Source of the DNA: Tricholoma matsutake
Lineage: Eukaryota; Basidiomycota; Agaricomycetes; Agaricales; Tricholomataceae
Assembly (NCBI GenBank): GCA_026075535.2
Contig: AP026550.1
Span: 4,154,001-4,218,000, forward strand
DNA: 64,000 bases
Direction: 5' to 3'
Part shown: positions 24,084 through 35,276 of the stretch, one piece after another
How the letters are laid out: each line of letters opens with the position of its first letter
Numbering within the stretch: position 1 is the first letter of the stretch
Notes under the pieces: generated by a model
What the model was told of the DNA's origin: nothing
The model's input: only the letters and a program-made list of their open reading frames with translations
The model's database searches: none
Translations under genes and position numbers: made by a program

Positions 24084-26380
24084 TCAGAAGTAGAACATAC
24101 GATCGGTTATGCCCTCGTCCTTGACTTTGCGCTTCACACTCTCCATCACATCTGAGACTGCAGAACGATCTAGATCCCCCCTAGACTTCATAAGACCCTC
24201 GACAAATGCGATGTTTGGGCCATGCACTTTTGCGAATTCCCAGTAAGAGAGGAAAACCATGTCCTTTGACGCTTCCAGCAATGCTAGCACCAACTCAAGG
24301 ACCTCAAAATATTTCTCTACCTCCTTGGGGGGCTTGTGCGCGGTAAAGAAGGAGAATGCAAGACCGACGTCGTCGCGTATCCTATCCGTGGCGACGGGCA
24401 CCTTGAGCTTTGGGGAATTGGCAAGGGCATTGAGATAGAAGACCAAGAAGGCTTCAAGGAGGTCCTCCACCAAGAGCTCTAATAGCGAAGGATTGAGATA
24501 GCTCTGGTAATCCGTCATGTAGTCTCGCATGGTCTCCACAATCTGACCCATGATACCTTCATACCAGGCCTGTTGGAATAGACTCTTAATGGCTGGTTTC
24601 AGGTCATTCAAAATCATATCGATGAGCGTCTGGGTGCATTTCTTCGCCACATCCAGATATCCATCAATAGCGTCGTTCAAGCGTTCGTTGATGGTGACGC
24701 GATACTTCTCGGAAACAAGGGGTTCCAGACGACCAAGTAGTGCTTCTGCGTAGTCAGCTGATTTGATTTGGTCATTCGCAAGCGCGATGCAATATTCCAC
24801 GAGGCCCCCTTCCACCTCTTCTGGTTTCTCCAACTGCTTCCTATACTCCGTATCCACGGTCCTGACCCATTGTTCCTGGATTCCACGCATGACACGATTT
24901 GTCTCGCTCACAACGCGAGCAAGGATAGCCCCCTGACCACTTTCCGTGGCCAGATCCACCTGTTGATTTACCATCTGGAATAGAATGACCGCACCTTGCA
25001 TACCATACAGTCCATCACTGTCTGTTTCAGGAGGCTCTTCACGCTTCGTGAACTCTTTGAGCTCAGTTTTCATGAGATTCGCGGACCATTCGTCGAGTTT
25101 TCTGACAAGGAGCTGTAGATAATCCTCGATGAGGGACTGTTCTTTGCCATCCAAGAGGGGGGGTTCTAGGAGATCTGATGGAACGTTGAGCTCCTTCATA
25201 TTTTGTTTGTACTCCTTGAGCCATTCAAAGAGAATGAGAAGAGCACTGGCTTCAGGGGCGGTAGCCAATGTCTTAACGGTCGTGTTGAGCGCTTTGTGAT
25301 ATTCTCGGATATATAGAGAATATATTTCGTAGTCGGGTGGAAAGCAGGGCACGACATCTTCTTCGATACGGATAATATCTTGGTATATCCAAGTTAGGCT
25401 GGCTAAAAAGGCACCAGGGTTTTCCTCATCACGTCTGTACGCCTCCTGAAGCTTTTCTTGGATCGATTCACTGATGGCCTTGACAATTTTCGAACGGTAA
25501 TGCTTGATGACGCGGGCGTTGGCTTGTGTTGACTTGAATTTCGAGGCAGCACTCCACTTTGTTGCTTTTTTTACAAGACGAATGACTATGGCCTATAATT
25601 ACTCCATTAAACGGAATCTTATTTAGAAAATACAAGTTTAATCGCACCTTTTCATCCTCCTTTCCCTCCACCTCGGCGATCTTGATCAGCCTGACAACGA
25701 CATGCGGATGACCTGCCCTGACAATGTTGAGAACATTTCGCGCAAGATCCAGGATATAAGCATCAAAAGCTGCAAGGATATTATTAAGACGTTCGAACCA
25801 CCGTGTCAGGGTAGCTCTGGAGCTGGACGAGGCCTTCTTGGCCTGATGCATGGTCTGGTTGCGGAAAGACTCCAGTTGGTTGAGCTGAAAATGTAGGACA
25901 AGGAGATTTGGGGCAGGACCAAGAATATCTGCACTGTCTGATGCTAGTAGCTTCTCCAGAACGTCAAGCTTGGAAGCCATTTCCAGCAAGTTGTTCACCA
26001 TTTCTTGTGTCGACTGGAAATTTCGATGGACCATAGATACCTGAGTGACGTTAGATAGAGCGAGAAAATAAGGCAAGAGTGCGGCTTACCCTACTGATTT
26101 GGTCGAATGTCGGCACAGAGTTCTGAGGATCCATACATTGGGCCTCCATGGTAGTCATTTCGTCCTTGATTGCCTGAACATTGTCCCGGGTGTCGAGGAG
26201 CTTCCTCAATCCATCTCGAGTGGCATGAAGCTGTTCTTTGACACCACTTTTAAGTTTTGCGTCGATAGAGGCTTTCTCCTTCTCCAGTTTCTTCCTATAT
26301 GCGGATATTTTCACGAGGTCGTCCGGCGACTGGAGATATTCGCCAACAGCTTGAGATGCTGATACTTGTGCTGCTGCCAT
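24084..26380 (-). CDS. SEC6: Exocyst complex component Sec6
   Basis: Three exons (26380-26090, 26040-25648, 25592-24084) give 730 residues, in the family's range. Sec6 is an exocyst subunit that tethers secretory vesicles at sites of polarised growth such as hyphal tips. Evidence: an N-terminal coiled coil, a helical middle with the conserved HPHVVVRLIKIAEVEGKED, and a long helical C-terminal domain containing FPPDYEIYSLYIREYHKAL and repeated amphipathic helices. Introns are 49 and 55 nt with GT-AG ends. The ATG at 26380 faces the COQ6 start 185 bp away, so the two genes probably share a promoter region. It converges on QNS1, with 222 bp between the stop codons. No catalytic residues are expected for this family. 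Confidence 0.9.
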
Positions 26381-26565
26381 CGAAGTTGGGCGAAGAGAAA
26401 GGGCGTAGACCCCCTAGACTAGTATAGATGGCTTGGACGACGACTCGGACTTGTAGCCAACTCGGAGTCTCGGAGAAGAGAGAGTACGCGGCACGTGCAT
26501 CGCCTGCGGGCGGTAAACTACAATAGACTAACAATTTGAATAAGTAGGGCGACTCGGTTGCCTTT
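26381..26565. promoter_or_regulatory. Divergent promoter region SEC6/COQ6
   Basis: Only 185 bp separate the two start codons, so both core promoters must lie here or inside the genes. No clear TATA box is visible. Confidence 0.55.
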
Positions 26566-28531
26566 ATGTCGTTCGTTTCGAGGTCCTGTTACAGAAAGTG
26601 CAGGAAATCATTGGTATATCCCAAGAGACTGATCTCTTCTAAACACTCGACATCTCACGAAGAATGTGACATTGTGGTTGTTGGAGGTGGCCCTGTTGGA
26701 CTGACGCTTGCTAGCGCGTTGGGTATGCCATTTTTTGCAGCAATCTCCGCGTTTAAAATTAACTAGTTTGGTCAGGTTCTTCACAGGCTGTACGCCAAAA
26801 TTTACGCGTCGTTCTCGTAGAAGCAAGTAATCTATCGACAGTACGCCAGTGGTTACCCTTGCCTGGCACATTTTCAAACCGGGTCAGCTCCCTTACCAAC
26901 TCAACCCAATCGTTTCTTAGAGGTGAGTTGGACCCACATTTATCAAGAAGATACCCCTGAGATTATGTATGAGATATTGGTGTTTGGGAGCGTGTCGAGG
27001 CAGAACGCACAACCCCAATACAAGAAATCCAGGTAACAGGCTGGTCACTGTCCGTTCTTTTATGTAACCGAATAACTTCCATCACAGGTGTGGGATGGTA
27101 TCTCCGATGCACGAGTAACCTTCTCGGCCTCTGACATTGGTTTTGACTCGTCTGAAGAAGGTATGGCAAAACTTACTGAAAATCTCAACCTTCAACGTGG
27201 TCTCCTACGGCACTTGGATGAGATTCCTGGTGTGCATCTACTGGATAAAACGAAAGTTCAGTCCATTCTACGAGATACAGAAGAGAGAGGCGGCTGGCCG
27301 ATGGTCCATCTGGATAATGGTCGAGTTCTCAGAGCACGACTACTTGTGAGTGCACTTGATTGTCCTGTTGTAGAATTGATTTTGATCATTTAGGTTGGAG
27401 CCGACGGATTCAATTCTCCAGTCCGTACATATGCCCAGATCCCTTCATTTGGTTGGTCATACGATACTCAAGGCATTGTTGCGACCATGATCCATCCACC
27501 ACGAGGAGCATTTGAGAGACCGAACACAATAGCTTATCAACGATTCTTGCCCTCTGGCCCGATTGCCTTCTTACCTCTCTCTACTACTGCTTCCTCGCTT
27601 GTCTGGTCGACACGACCCCATATAGCATCCGCTCTCATAGCATCCGAGCCTGCTGTGCTCGCGAGTATGATCAATGCTGCGTTTAGATTGCCGGAAGTTT
27701 CGCTCCGCTATCTACACGATCGCATTACTGAGGCTCACGCCAGAGGGACACCCCTCGGACATTCAGAGGTCCAAGAAGAGATGATGTGGCGCGAAAAATC
27801 TCATGCTGTTGATCCAAATTCTGCGTATTCCTGTGCTATCACCAATTCAGGTGGACATATAGGGGTTCCGCCTGCAGATTCCGAGCTGTTACCTCCTCTT
27901 GTAACCTCAATACAACCGGGGACTGTGGCTTCCTTCCCTCTTCGCTTCAACCACACTGAGTCCTATATTGGTGAAGGACGTGGTAACCGTACTGTTTTGA
28001 TCGGAGATGCAGCACATACTGTCCACCCTTTGGCGGGGCAAGGTTTGAATATGGGTCTCGCTGACGCAGAATGCCTTGCGAGATGTATAGAACAATCCCT
28101 ACTACAAGGCGGTGACGTCGGTCAGTTGGCTCATGTTTTCTTCTTGATGGAAGATCTGACCGCCATCCTCAGGTTCACATACTGCTCTTTTACGTTATGG
28201 ACAAGAAAGGTATTTGCAAAACCACACACTTATGGGAGCAATAGACAAGCTCCACAAACTCTATTCTACCACGTTTGAGCCGCTGGTTTGGGCAAGGTCT
28301 GTCGGGGTAGAAGTATTAAACGAGCTAGATTCTGTGAAAGCAGCTCTAATGATGACCGCTGGAGCCGAAAAGGGCACCATCGGCGGAGGCACCGCATGGA
28401 GTCTGGCTGCGAAAGGGGTTGAAACTCTGGTTGGGAGTGCTAGTACCGCCAAGAATATAGGTGGTGTAGTCGGCGGGATTTTCGCTGCTGGATTGCAGGA
28501 GGTTCTCAAGTCTAAAGATAATACTAAGTAA
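26566..28531 (+). CDS. COQ6: Ubiquinone biosynthesis FAD-dependent monooxygenase COQ6
   Basis: Six exons (26566-26722, 26776-26922, 26974-27032, 27088-27345, 27394-28120, 28173-28531) give 568 residues. Coq6 is a mitochondrial flavoprotein hydroxylase that acts on the C5 position of the coenzyme Q ring precursor. Evidence: a basic, Ser-rich N-terminus fitting a mitochondrial targeting peptide; the FAD dinucleotide fold DIVVVGGGPVGLTLA at residues 35-49; a middle motif LLVGADGFNSPVR; and the second FAD motif VLIGDAAHTVHPLAGQGLNMG. The C-terminus after RYGQERYLQNH keeps the family sequence and adds a Gly/Ala-rich tail, so the protein is longer than yeast Coq6. It could in principle be a related hydroxylase, but the motif set and length favour Coq6. 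Confidence 0.92.
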
Positions 28532-28637
28532 ATAATGTTACGGAATAACATACGTCACGCTTCATGTGTTGTGACACGATCGTGTCGAAATCACGCAGCT
28601 GAACGCGCTTCTACAGACCACAGCATATAAAACCAAT

Positions 28638-29798
28638 ATGGCGTCTAATATAGCTGCGGAAACGTACCACGACAGCGTTAAGCAAATGCAGTTCTCATCC
28701 ATTGGTGCCAAGTTATATGCCAGCCTTCTCACTAGCGTCTCTGTCAAGGATCCTAGCGCCAATCAGGTACGGCCAAATGAACTCTTCATGCCCATCGGAT
28801 ATACCATTTTGTGTGAAAGGACGTTGTTCGGGAACTAGTACTCCAAGGCATGCTGGCATCTTATGCCGACCGGGACGTGGAAGGATTCACGTCAAGTAAC
28901 CCTGAGCCTGCCGAGGTAGTTCAGCGCTCACATGCACACACCGATGCCATGGAAACGTGGAAGGGGGCTTTGCCAGAAAAAGATGTGTTAGGATTTGTGC
29001 TACGTTCAAGCTCACAACATGTACGGTTACCTCACAGTTTGATATCGGGATGATTATTCATTGATCAAACCCGCTAGGAGGATGGCGCCTTTGAAAAGAA
29101 GGTTCAAGAGGAATTAGACGCGCTTATGCTGTCTTTGTCAAATTTTCTTCATACAGGTACTAAGTATTACGGCGCCAGATTTAATCAAGGGAATTAAATT
29201 CAGTTTTTCAATGGGTTAGATCGAGATCATGTCGATGACGGTGAAAGGGTGTTGGAACGAATATCATCGCTGCAGGAAGAAATTGCATCCAACCAGTGTG
29301 CCTTGAGCGCCGCATATCATCGGGTTGAGAAATTAATAGAGAAGACTGTAGAGGTCTGTGATTTATTATTCAATGTCTTCTGACTTTTTACGGATCCTAA
29401 CAAATTAGGCACACTTGGATCTCCGCGAAACACTGGTTGAGATGATATCGAAATATGCTAGAGTCATAAACGGCAAACGATCCGCAACTAACGACATGGT
29501 TGGAACAACTATCGAACTATCGCTTATCAAGTTATCGCTAGTGCGGGCGCGTGGTCATCGGGCGCTGTACGAGTATGATAGCGCCGAGTCCAAGATGACA
29601 GACGCATTATCAACGGCTTACGGCAAGTTGAAAAGAGAAGAAGGGAAAATGGAAGAGGAAGAAAGGGAAGTTGATGAAGAGATGAAAGAGTATGAGAGAG
29701 AAGGATTTGGGCAGATTGTTGAAGATTGGAGTAGAGTGGTCCGAGAAAAAGAAGAATGCCGAGTGGATTTGCGCCGATTGGGATGGACAGGAGATTAA
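28638..29798 (+). CDS. Uncharacterised coiled-coil protein
   Basis: Five exons (28638-28766, 28820-29020, 29078-29156, 29220-29353, 29409-29798) give 310 residues. I do not recognise a family. The N-terminal 150 residues are mixed helical; from about residue 150 the chain becomes long charged helices, and the C-terminal 70 residues are strongly acidic and basic (a run rich in Glu and Lys near KREEGKMEEEERE), typical of a coiled coil. No signal peptide, membrane segment or catalytic motif is visible. The first intron's acceptor (28819) was chosen because it is the one that keeps the frame open. The gene starts 107 bp after COQ6 on the same strand. The model is supported by open frames, splice signals and phase, not by homology. 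Confidence 0.75.
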
Positions 29799-29936
29799 TG
29801 ACAGGCGTGGGAGAAAAAGTGGCGCATACGGAGCGGATCGATATTAATGGTTATTAATTAATCTCGGTTTAATCTAACAAGTGCTGTATAAATTGAAATG
29901 ATAATATTCACTTTTATGTTGTAACCCTTTCCCCCC

Positions 29937-30759
29937 ATGTTCTCACCTTATTCTCCCTTTTTCACTTCTGGCTTTCTGTCGTCTCATCGCAGAGGAAGTC
30001 TTCCAACTGCTTTCTACCAATCTCCACCAGAATCTCGTTCTTTTCTCTCCCTTGACTCAAAGTAATGTTTTTTTTTTTTTTTTTTTTTTTCTTTTCTTTT
30101 TTTCTTACATTTTATTTACTAGTCTTCCTCTACGCCCTCGCCGTTCCCGTGATTCCCTTCGAACTATTCCTTCTCCAAAACCTGCACCTTCTATCACTTT
30201 ACCCGACCTTCCTCCTCATCCCCCTCCATCCACCTTGGGTCTCTCTCTCGAACGTGCTTCACATTCTGCTCCCTCTCTTGTCATCTCACCACATCCTTCA
30301 CCTAACCCGCTCTACCAATTCCCAAAACGCCTCTCTATCATCTCCTCTTCATCTGTTTCTACCCAAGTACGCAAAACAAATCGCTCAAATGCCCTCGCTT
30401 GCCTCGAAGGTCGTTCAAAGCCCTCCAACCTTCCCTCTCCTCCTATGACAAGCCAGAAGCAGAACTTTATGAATATGAGCGACGATGAAGACGATGCTTA
30501 TGCAGATTCACTTGACGATGATGATCCACAGTCTCTTGACCTCTGTTCCGATGAAACAGAGGACATGGTTTTTCCCCCCCTTCCTCCTGCCAAGATCGCA
30601 CCCATTAGTGGCGGGTTTCCTTCTCTCACATCTTTTCGATCTTCACATCAATCTACAAAGGATTGGTTCCCGTTGAAGAGTTTCATTGACCTTCGAAGTG
30701 ACGACGACGCGTCGGCATGGACATGGCGTAGTTGGATCGAAGTAGCAACCGTTTCGTGA
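29937..30759 (+). CDS. Uncharacterised Ser/Pro-rich acidic protein
   Basis: Two exons (29937-30061, 30123-30759) give 253 residues of unknown function. The first two thirds are rich in Ser, Pro and Arg and look disordered; a strongly acidic patch follows (SDDEDDAYADSLDDDD), and the C-terminus has a more ordered stretch, DWFPLKSFIDLRSDDD, ending with WTWRSWIEVATVS. The intron contains an unbroken run of T just after the donor and ends TTTACTAG; joining the exons keeps the frame. A TATAAAT-like sequence lies about 50 bp before the ATG. The alternative start at 30052 would encode a long poly-Phe run from the intron and is unlikely. Confidence 0.7.
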
Positions 30760-31212
30760 CCTAATTTCTCTTCCTCCACTCCCTTCATTCATCCTTGCCG
30801 ACAAAACACCGCACACCCACTTTGACTGTGCATAATATGCTTTCACCATATCCCTTTCTCTAATCGCATCGCGAGTACGCCATCCACGTTAGTACATATC
30901 ATCTTAAACTATAAACGTTTATTTTTAACTTCTACCCATGTGTATTTACCTGTTGCTCTTCCCTCACTCACATCATACCTGACATTTTAATACTCTTTCA
31001 TATGCAATTGCGCTCTGCGATCGCAAGATTTGTTGTACCAAATACATCACACCACTCTGTACTTCTTGCCACACCATTGTAATTTGATTTGGAGTTCACG
31101 TTGAAACCGGATGGTTTCCATGGGACAGCAGAACAAAAGAAAAACCCCCGGAAATCGAGATGGGTCTCTAGCGGTCTCTTGGTTGCCGAAACGCTGTACA
31201 TTCAGGAACCAA
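30760..31212. other. Intergenic region without a recognised gene
   Basis: About 450 bp between the 253-residue protein gene and weak minus-strand open frames. It is pyrimidine-rich after the stop codon at 30759. Short open frames exist on both strands but none shows a recognised motif. Confidence 0.4.
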
Positions 31213-31795
31213 TTAACCAGGGCCGATTGGCCCTGGATCTATAGCAACCTTGATCCACACTACGGCCGCCGGCGTTACATCCGAAATCACAATAAACCCG
31301 TAATTATCGTTTGAGCCTGTCAAAAAGAACCCCAACAACTCCCGTGGCCGAACCGGACCCAGACGATGGGCTTTCCGGCTGCGCAGGATTGGATGGTCTT
31401 CGACCATGTCGAGAGTTCCAGAATGGAATAGATGATCCGAGCCCACTCGACGGCGAGGCTAGTGGATCTTGTTTTGCATCCGGTTGTTTTCTCACACCAG
31501 GGTCAGGTTCAGGCATCCCGTCATCGTTACGGAACGACGAGCGCCCAAACCTGTTCCGAGAGTTCCGAGGCGGTTGCAGTGTGGTGGTGGCTGGTGAAGT
31601 TGGCTTCTTGAGCGTGGAGGTAGAATTCCGAGGCCTAGGGCGTGTGGGTGGTGAGAGGGAGGATGTCCCATATTCGCTGCGAATGTGGGTATTCGGTGAC
31701 GTAGACCGAGCTGTTGTTCTGTTCGGGTGGTGAGTGGGTGGTTGTGGGGCTGTTGGTTCCCAGATAATCAGACAGCAAGCGTAATAAATTAACAC
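31213..31795 (-). other. Possible uncharacterised gene or extended 3' region (two overlapping minus frames)
   Basis: A Pro/Ser/Arg-rich open frame (31795-31304) and a second overlapping frame (31446-31213, with YGFIVISDVTPAAVVWIK) follow the 357-residue gene on the minus strand. Neither has a convincing start and no splice pair joins them cleanly by eye. They may be exons of an unrecognised gene, or merely GC-rich 3' sequence. No function is proposed. Confidence 0.25.
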
Positions 31796-31817
31796 GTCGA
31801 AAAGAACGAAAATGGGA

Positions 31818-33173
31818 TCAGGTCCACCAACCCTTCTTCTTCCACGATTTGTCGTGGCCGTTGGCCTTGGGCTGCAGTTCCGGCATTTCGATCTTGCTGA
31901 GATGAACGACGAGACTATTCGGCGGGGTATATTTGGATTTGGTCGTGCTCGTATCGTCTAGAACAATCCGTTTGGTACCTTTATGCTTTTCGGCAGTGTC
32001 GTACAAGACGTATTGGTGAAGTTCTGTTTCTAGGCCTGGATAACGCTGTAAGAAAAGAGTCTCGAATGTCGACTTGCAACACATGACGAACCAGCTTTGT
32101 GTCGGATTCGTTTGGCTTGTTCTACTACTTGCAGTACTTTCGGTACCTGATCAGCAGCAGCCGAACGAAGGGTGACAAATAGCATGGCGTCATCCTTTAA
32201 ATACCTGTTGTTGTAGCACGGCTACCTCCAACAAGGGTATCGACGTACCTCCAACAGACGAGAGCAATATGTTGCATAGTCATTGACATGCCCTTCGTCT
32301 TCAACCATTATCTCGTTATACTCCCCCCGCAACGCTTGCATTTCTGCGATCCTCTCAACGCCTTTCTTGGGCGCGGGCTTTGGAGGGGGTTGAGGTGGTG
32401 TTGTGGCGACAGGCATACCAGAACCAGATGTCTTCCTGCCCGATCCTGAAGGACTCGGACTCTGAACGGATTCGGCCGCGGGCGTGTGGTAAGTCTCGTT
32501 TACATCTTGAAACGTTAGTAGAGCTGTAAGTATAACTATTTCGAGACCCTTTCTATCATCGATATCGAATCTGGGTAGTTAATATCGGCCATCAATCCTC
32601 AGCTTAAATAGATAGAAGACGGCAAACCGATTGAGGTTGTAGTCCAGAATCTGGACAGCTGTCGTCTTGATCTTCCCGGGAGGTTCTTTGGTAACTGCAA
32701 CGAGCACTGGCGGATCTGGTTTGCGAACCATAAAGCATTCCTCGCGCTTCCATTCAAATTCGTGCCTTTCATGAAGGTATACTATTAGGGCCTTCCATAC
32801 ACGTGGATAGAGATAACACCGTCGCTCACTGTTCCCATTTGAAGCTCCACCGAAACGACAATGTTCCGGTGAACTTGAGCTCTACCACCGAACTAGGATT
32901 GTAAAGCTCGAGCGTCTTGAATTTGTTCGACGCCGAAGGAGATGTCGCAGTAATCAGCAAAGATTCGGAAAGAGGATCTAAGAACAATGGTGAGAGTTAT
33001 GAAGAGATACCATATCTTGATATCCTACCATACACCTCTACTTTGTACTCGATCCCGGGAAGCCGCTGCTTTCGGTAATGAACAGTACCAGATGGATCGA
33101 TGAGATCCACCACAAGTGGGTTATCCTTATTCTGAGTAACATGAAGCGTAAACAAATTTTTGTCGAGGCTCAT
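31818..33173 (-). CDS. Uncharacterised conserved protein with a tubby-like N-terminal half
   Basis: Six exons (33173-33029, 32977-32830, 32765-32628, 32570-32249, 32194-32092, 32035-31818) give 357 residues. The first ~160 residues are beta-rich and contain FRWSFKWEQHEFEWKREEC, RKPDPPVLVAV and VQILDYNLNRFDIDDRKGLE, reminiscent of tubby/scramblase-like membrane-binding folds; this is inference from pattern only. A Pro-rich linker (TTPPQPPPKPAPKK) leads to a helical part, and the chain ends in a Lys/Trp tail, KSWKKKGWWT. No membrane span or signal peptide is seen. All introns are 51-64 nt and close in phase; the last exon's acceptor was chosen to keep the frame with LETELHQYVLYD. Function unknown. 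Confidence 0.75.
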
Positions 33174-33840
33174 TGCATGTACGAGGGAAAGGGTGTGAGC
33201 GTGTCAGATCAAGGGTGAGTTTCGTCTAAAGATGGGCTGCGGTGTGTGTTAGTAGGAATCTATCATTCTTGGCATACATAGCCTCCTTGCAAGTCCTGTG
33301 ACGGAGGGCCCCCGCCGCAGTGAACAGCATCATGTACGCAAACAATTCGAAGCATTTGGGAGAGCAACAATCTGGACAGCTCTCCTCGAGTCTGATCTAG
33401 ACACCCTAGCATGTCAACTAAGTTTTTGGATGGCAAGTCGCTCATAAATTCCGAGCATCTGTTTAGATAATTCCCTCCCAGAATGACTCGTTCGTACCAG
33501 ACAGGATCTTGCACCATCTCAAGTCGTCTTCTGTACATCAGGACTGACACTCATTTGACGTGTCATCGATGACAGTGCGGATCTGCAATATCACCAACTC
33601 CTTCAGGTAGGTCAAGCTCTCATCCAAGCTGGGAGAAGTAGGTCATAGAATCATTTCATTAAGTATCCAGTCTAATGTGTAATGCTAGCATCAACGGGGG
33701 AATATTAGAAGCAATCTAGCGCCGCGATGCCTCATTTTCCGTGTCCATACCTATCACCAACTTGATCAATTGTGGGATAACGAGCATGTTGAAGAGAGAC
33801 TCACAGCTTAGGGACACGTGTGCAGGGAAGGGAGGTATAT
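33174..33840. other. Gap with fragmentary minus-strand coding signal
   Basis: Between the phosphate carrier stop (33841) and the tubby-like gene start (33173). Minus-strand frames read protein-like pieces, LDESLTYLKELVILQIRTV near 33625-33560 and VWYERVILGGNYLNRCSEF near 33510-33440. I could not join them into a gene with good splice sites. It should also hold the promoter of the downstream minus-strand gene. Confidence 0.3.
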
Positions 33841-35008
33841 TTACTTGCCACCCGTAGTACCCATACCCATGGCGCTCTTGAATGAATCATAGATCCACCA
33901 TTGGAATCCAGTCAAAGTACCTAAATGGATGGGTTCATAAAGAAAAAAACGATATACGAGGACACGACGAACCGATCATGATCACCCTAGTTCCGAGACC
34001 CTTTGTAGCTAAAGATACCAGTCCAACCTCGCTAGCAATGGCTCCAACAGACTTGCCCTTGTTTTCAACTTTACCAAGCTGGGAGACAATGGAATCGGCA
34101 GGATGTGAGACGATGGCGCAAACTACACCAGCGAGATAACCAGATGCGAAGGTGACACCGAGCTGGGTGGTCTTAGAGTAGGAGTCCTTGGGTTCAGGGA
34201 AGACGTGAGTGTAAAAGAGTTGGACAATCTTCTCGAAGAAGAAGAACTTGGCCATAGTATAAGGGATCTGAACCAATAACATATCAGAAAGGGTGAACAG
34301 CAAGAGACGTCGGGTTAAGACGGACCTGACGCGACCACAACGGGACAAGTGAACCAAAAGGGTAGCGCGTCTCTGCCCTGGTCCTACTCATTTCCCTGAT
34401 AGCAGCACCAAACCCGGTGGGGAAAGAACCACCAAGACTGGTCTGGATCTTAACCTTTGTCATCTCCAACGGACAGAGAGCGATATCGGCGAAGACCTCG
34501 GCAGAAGCAGAACCAGCAAGCCAGATAGCAGGCTTGTACTTATTGGCAGCCTCTTCTCCAGCCAAGTTGCTGTACATATCTTTGAAGACTTCGTACAGAC
34601 CGTACTTGAACATGCCTTGAAAGGAGTAGCCAACAAAGGTAGGCCCGAAGCCTTTCCAGATACCGTTGGCACCCTCTTCTTTCAAGAGAAGGCTGACACT
34701 GGAACCGAGACCAACATACTTTGTAGGGCTAACCTGGACATTGAGAAAGAAGAATGAGAATGTGTGGACGGCAGGGTGAAAGATATTCACCTGCATGTTA
34801 CATTTTGCGACATCAAGCGGGGTAATACCAGCATGTGTCACACCGCAAGCCAAAGCACCACCGAGCATGCATTTAGCGTAGTAAAGTGCATCATGAGGAA
34901 CAGGACCTGCGAATCTAAAAGGAAAGTAGATGATTTGTTAACGGGGAATAAGAATGAGGTAACGTTGAATTACCTGGAATCCCACTTGGCTGTAGTGAAA
35001 TTGGCCAT
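33841..35008 (-). CDS. MIR1: Mitochondrial phosphate carrier
   Basis: Five exons (35008-34974, 34914-34791, 34733-34326, 34267-33973, 33920-33841) give 313 residues. The protein is a six-helix inner-membrane carrier that imports phosphate with protons for ATP synthesis. The three mitochondrial carrier repeats carry the signatures PLDVAKCNMQ, PLEMTKVKIQ and HPADSIVSQ. The short N-terminus, the MFKYGLYEVFKD stretch and the C-terminal GFQWWIYDSFKSAMG are typical of phosphate carriers and separate it from other family members. Introns are 52-59 nt, all GT-AG and in phase. The start codon is 268 bp from the divergent RIB3 start. Whether it is the Mir1 or the Pic2 type was not resolved; Mir1 is the better guess. 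Confidence 0.94.
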
Positions 35009-35276
35009 TGAGCTCTAAGATCTAAAAAAGGGAGAACTGGGAGGAGTCGTCCTAGGGAAGGACTCGTCGATGTCGATGATGACGGGGAGGGGAAGAGAAG
35101 TGGAGTAGAGTAGGCCGGCCAGCTCTGTGTACCACCAACCGTCGTTCCGAAATTGGCCGAGCCAATCATAGTCTGCGACATGTCGGCAAGCTAATTTGTA
35201 GAAACAAATCTTAACGATGATTATAAAGACCAAGGTAAGTACGACTCGCTCTCTCTATCAACAAGTCTTTCTAGTT
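35009..35276. promoter_or_regulatory. Divergent promoter region MIR1/RIB3
   Basis: A 268-bp gap separates the start codons. On the RIB3 side a GTAAGT...TTTCTAG pair (about 35234-35273) could be a short leader intron, or part of an N-terminal extension from an in-frame ATG at 35217. Confidence 0.5.

Noticed and set aside
30065..30448. A plus-strand 127-codon frame beginning in poly-T
   Set aside because: The N-terminus is a poly-Phe run from an intron; the neighbouring frame gives a sensible spliced protein.
31311..31733. Plus-strand 140-codon frame
   Set aside because: It mirrors a GC-rich minus-strand frame, lacks motifs and starts inside another gene's 3' region.
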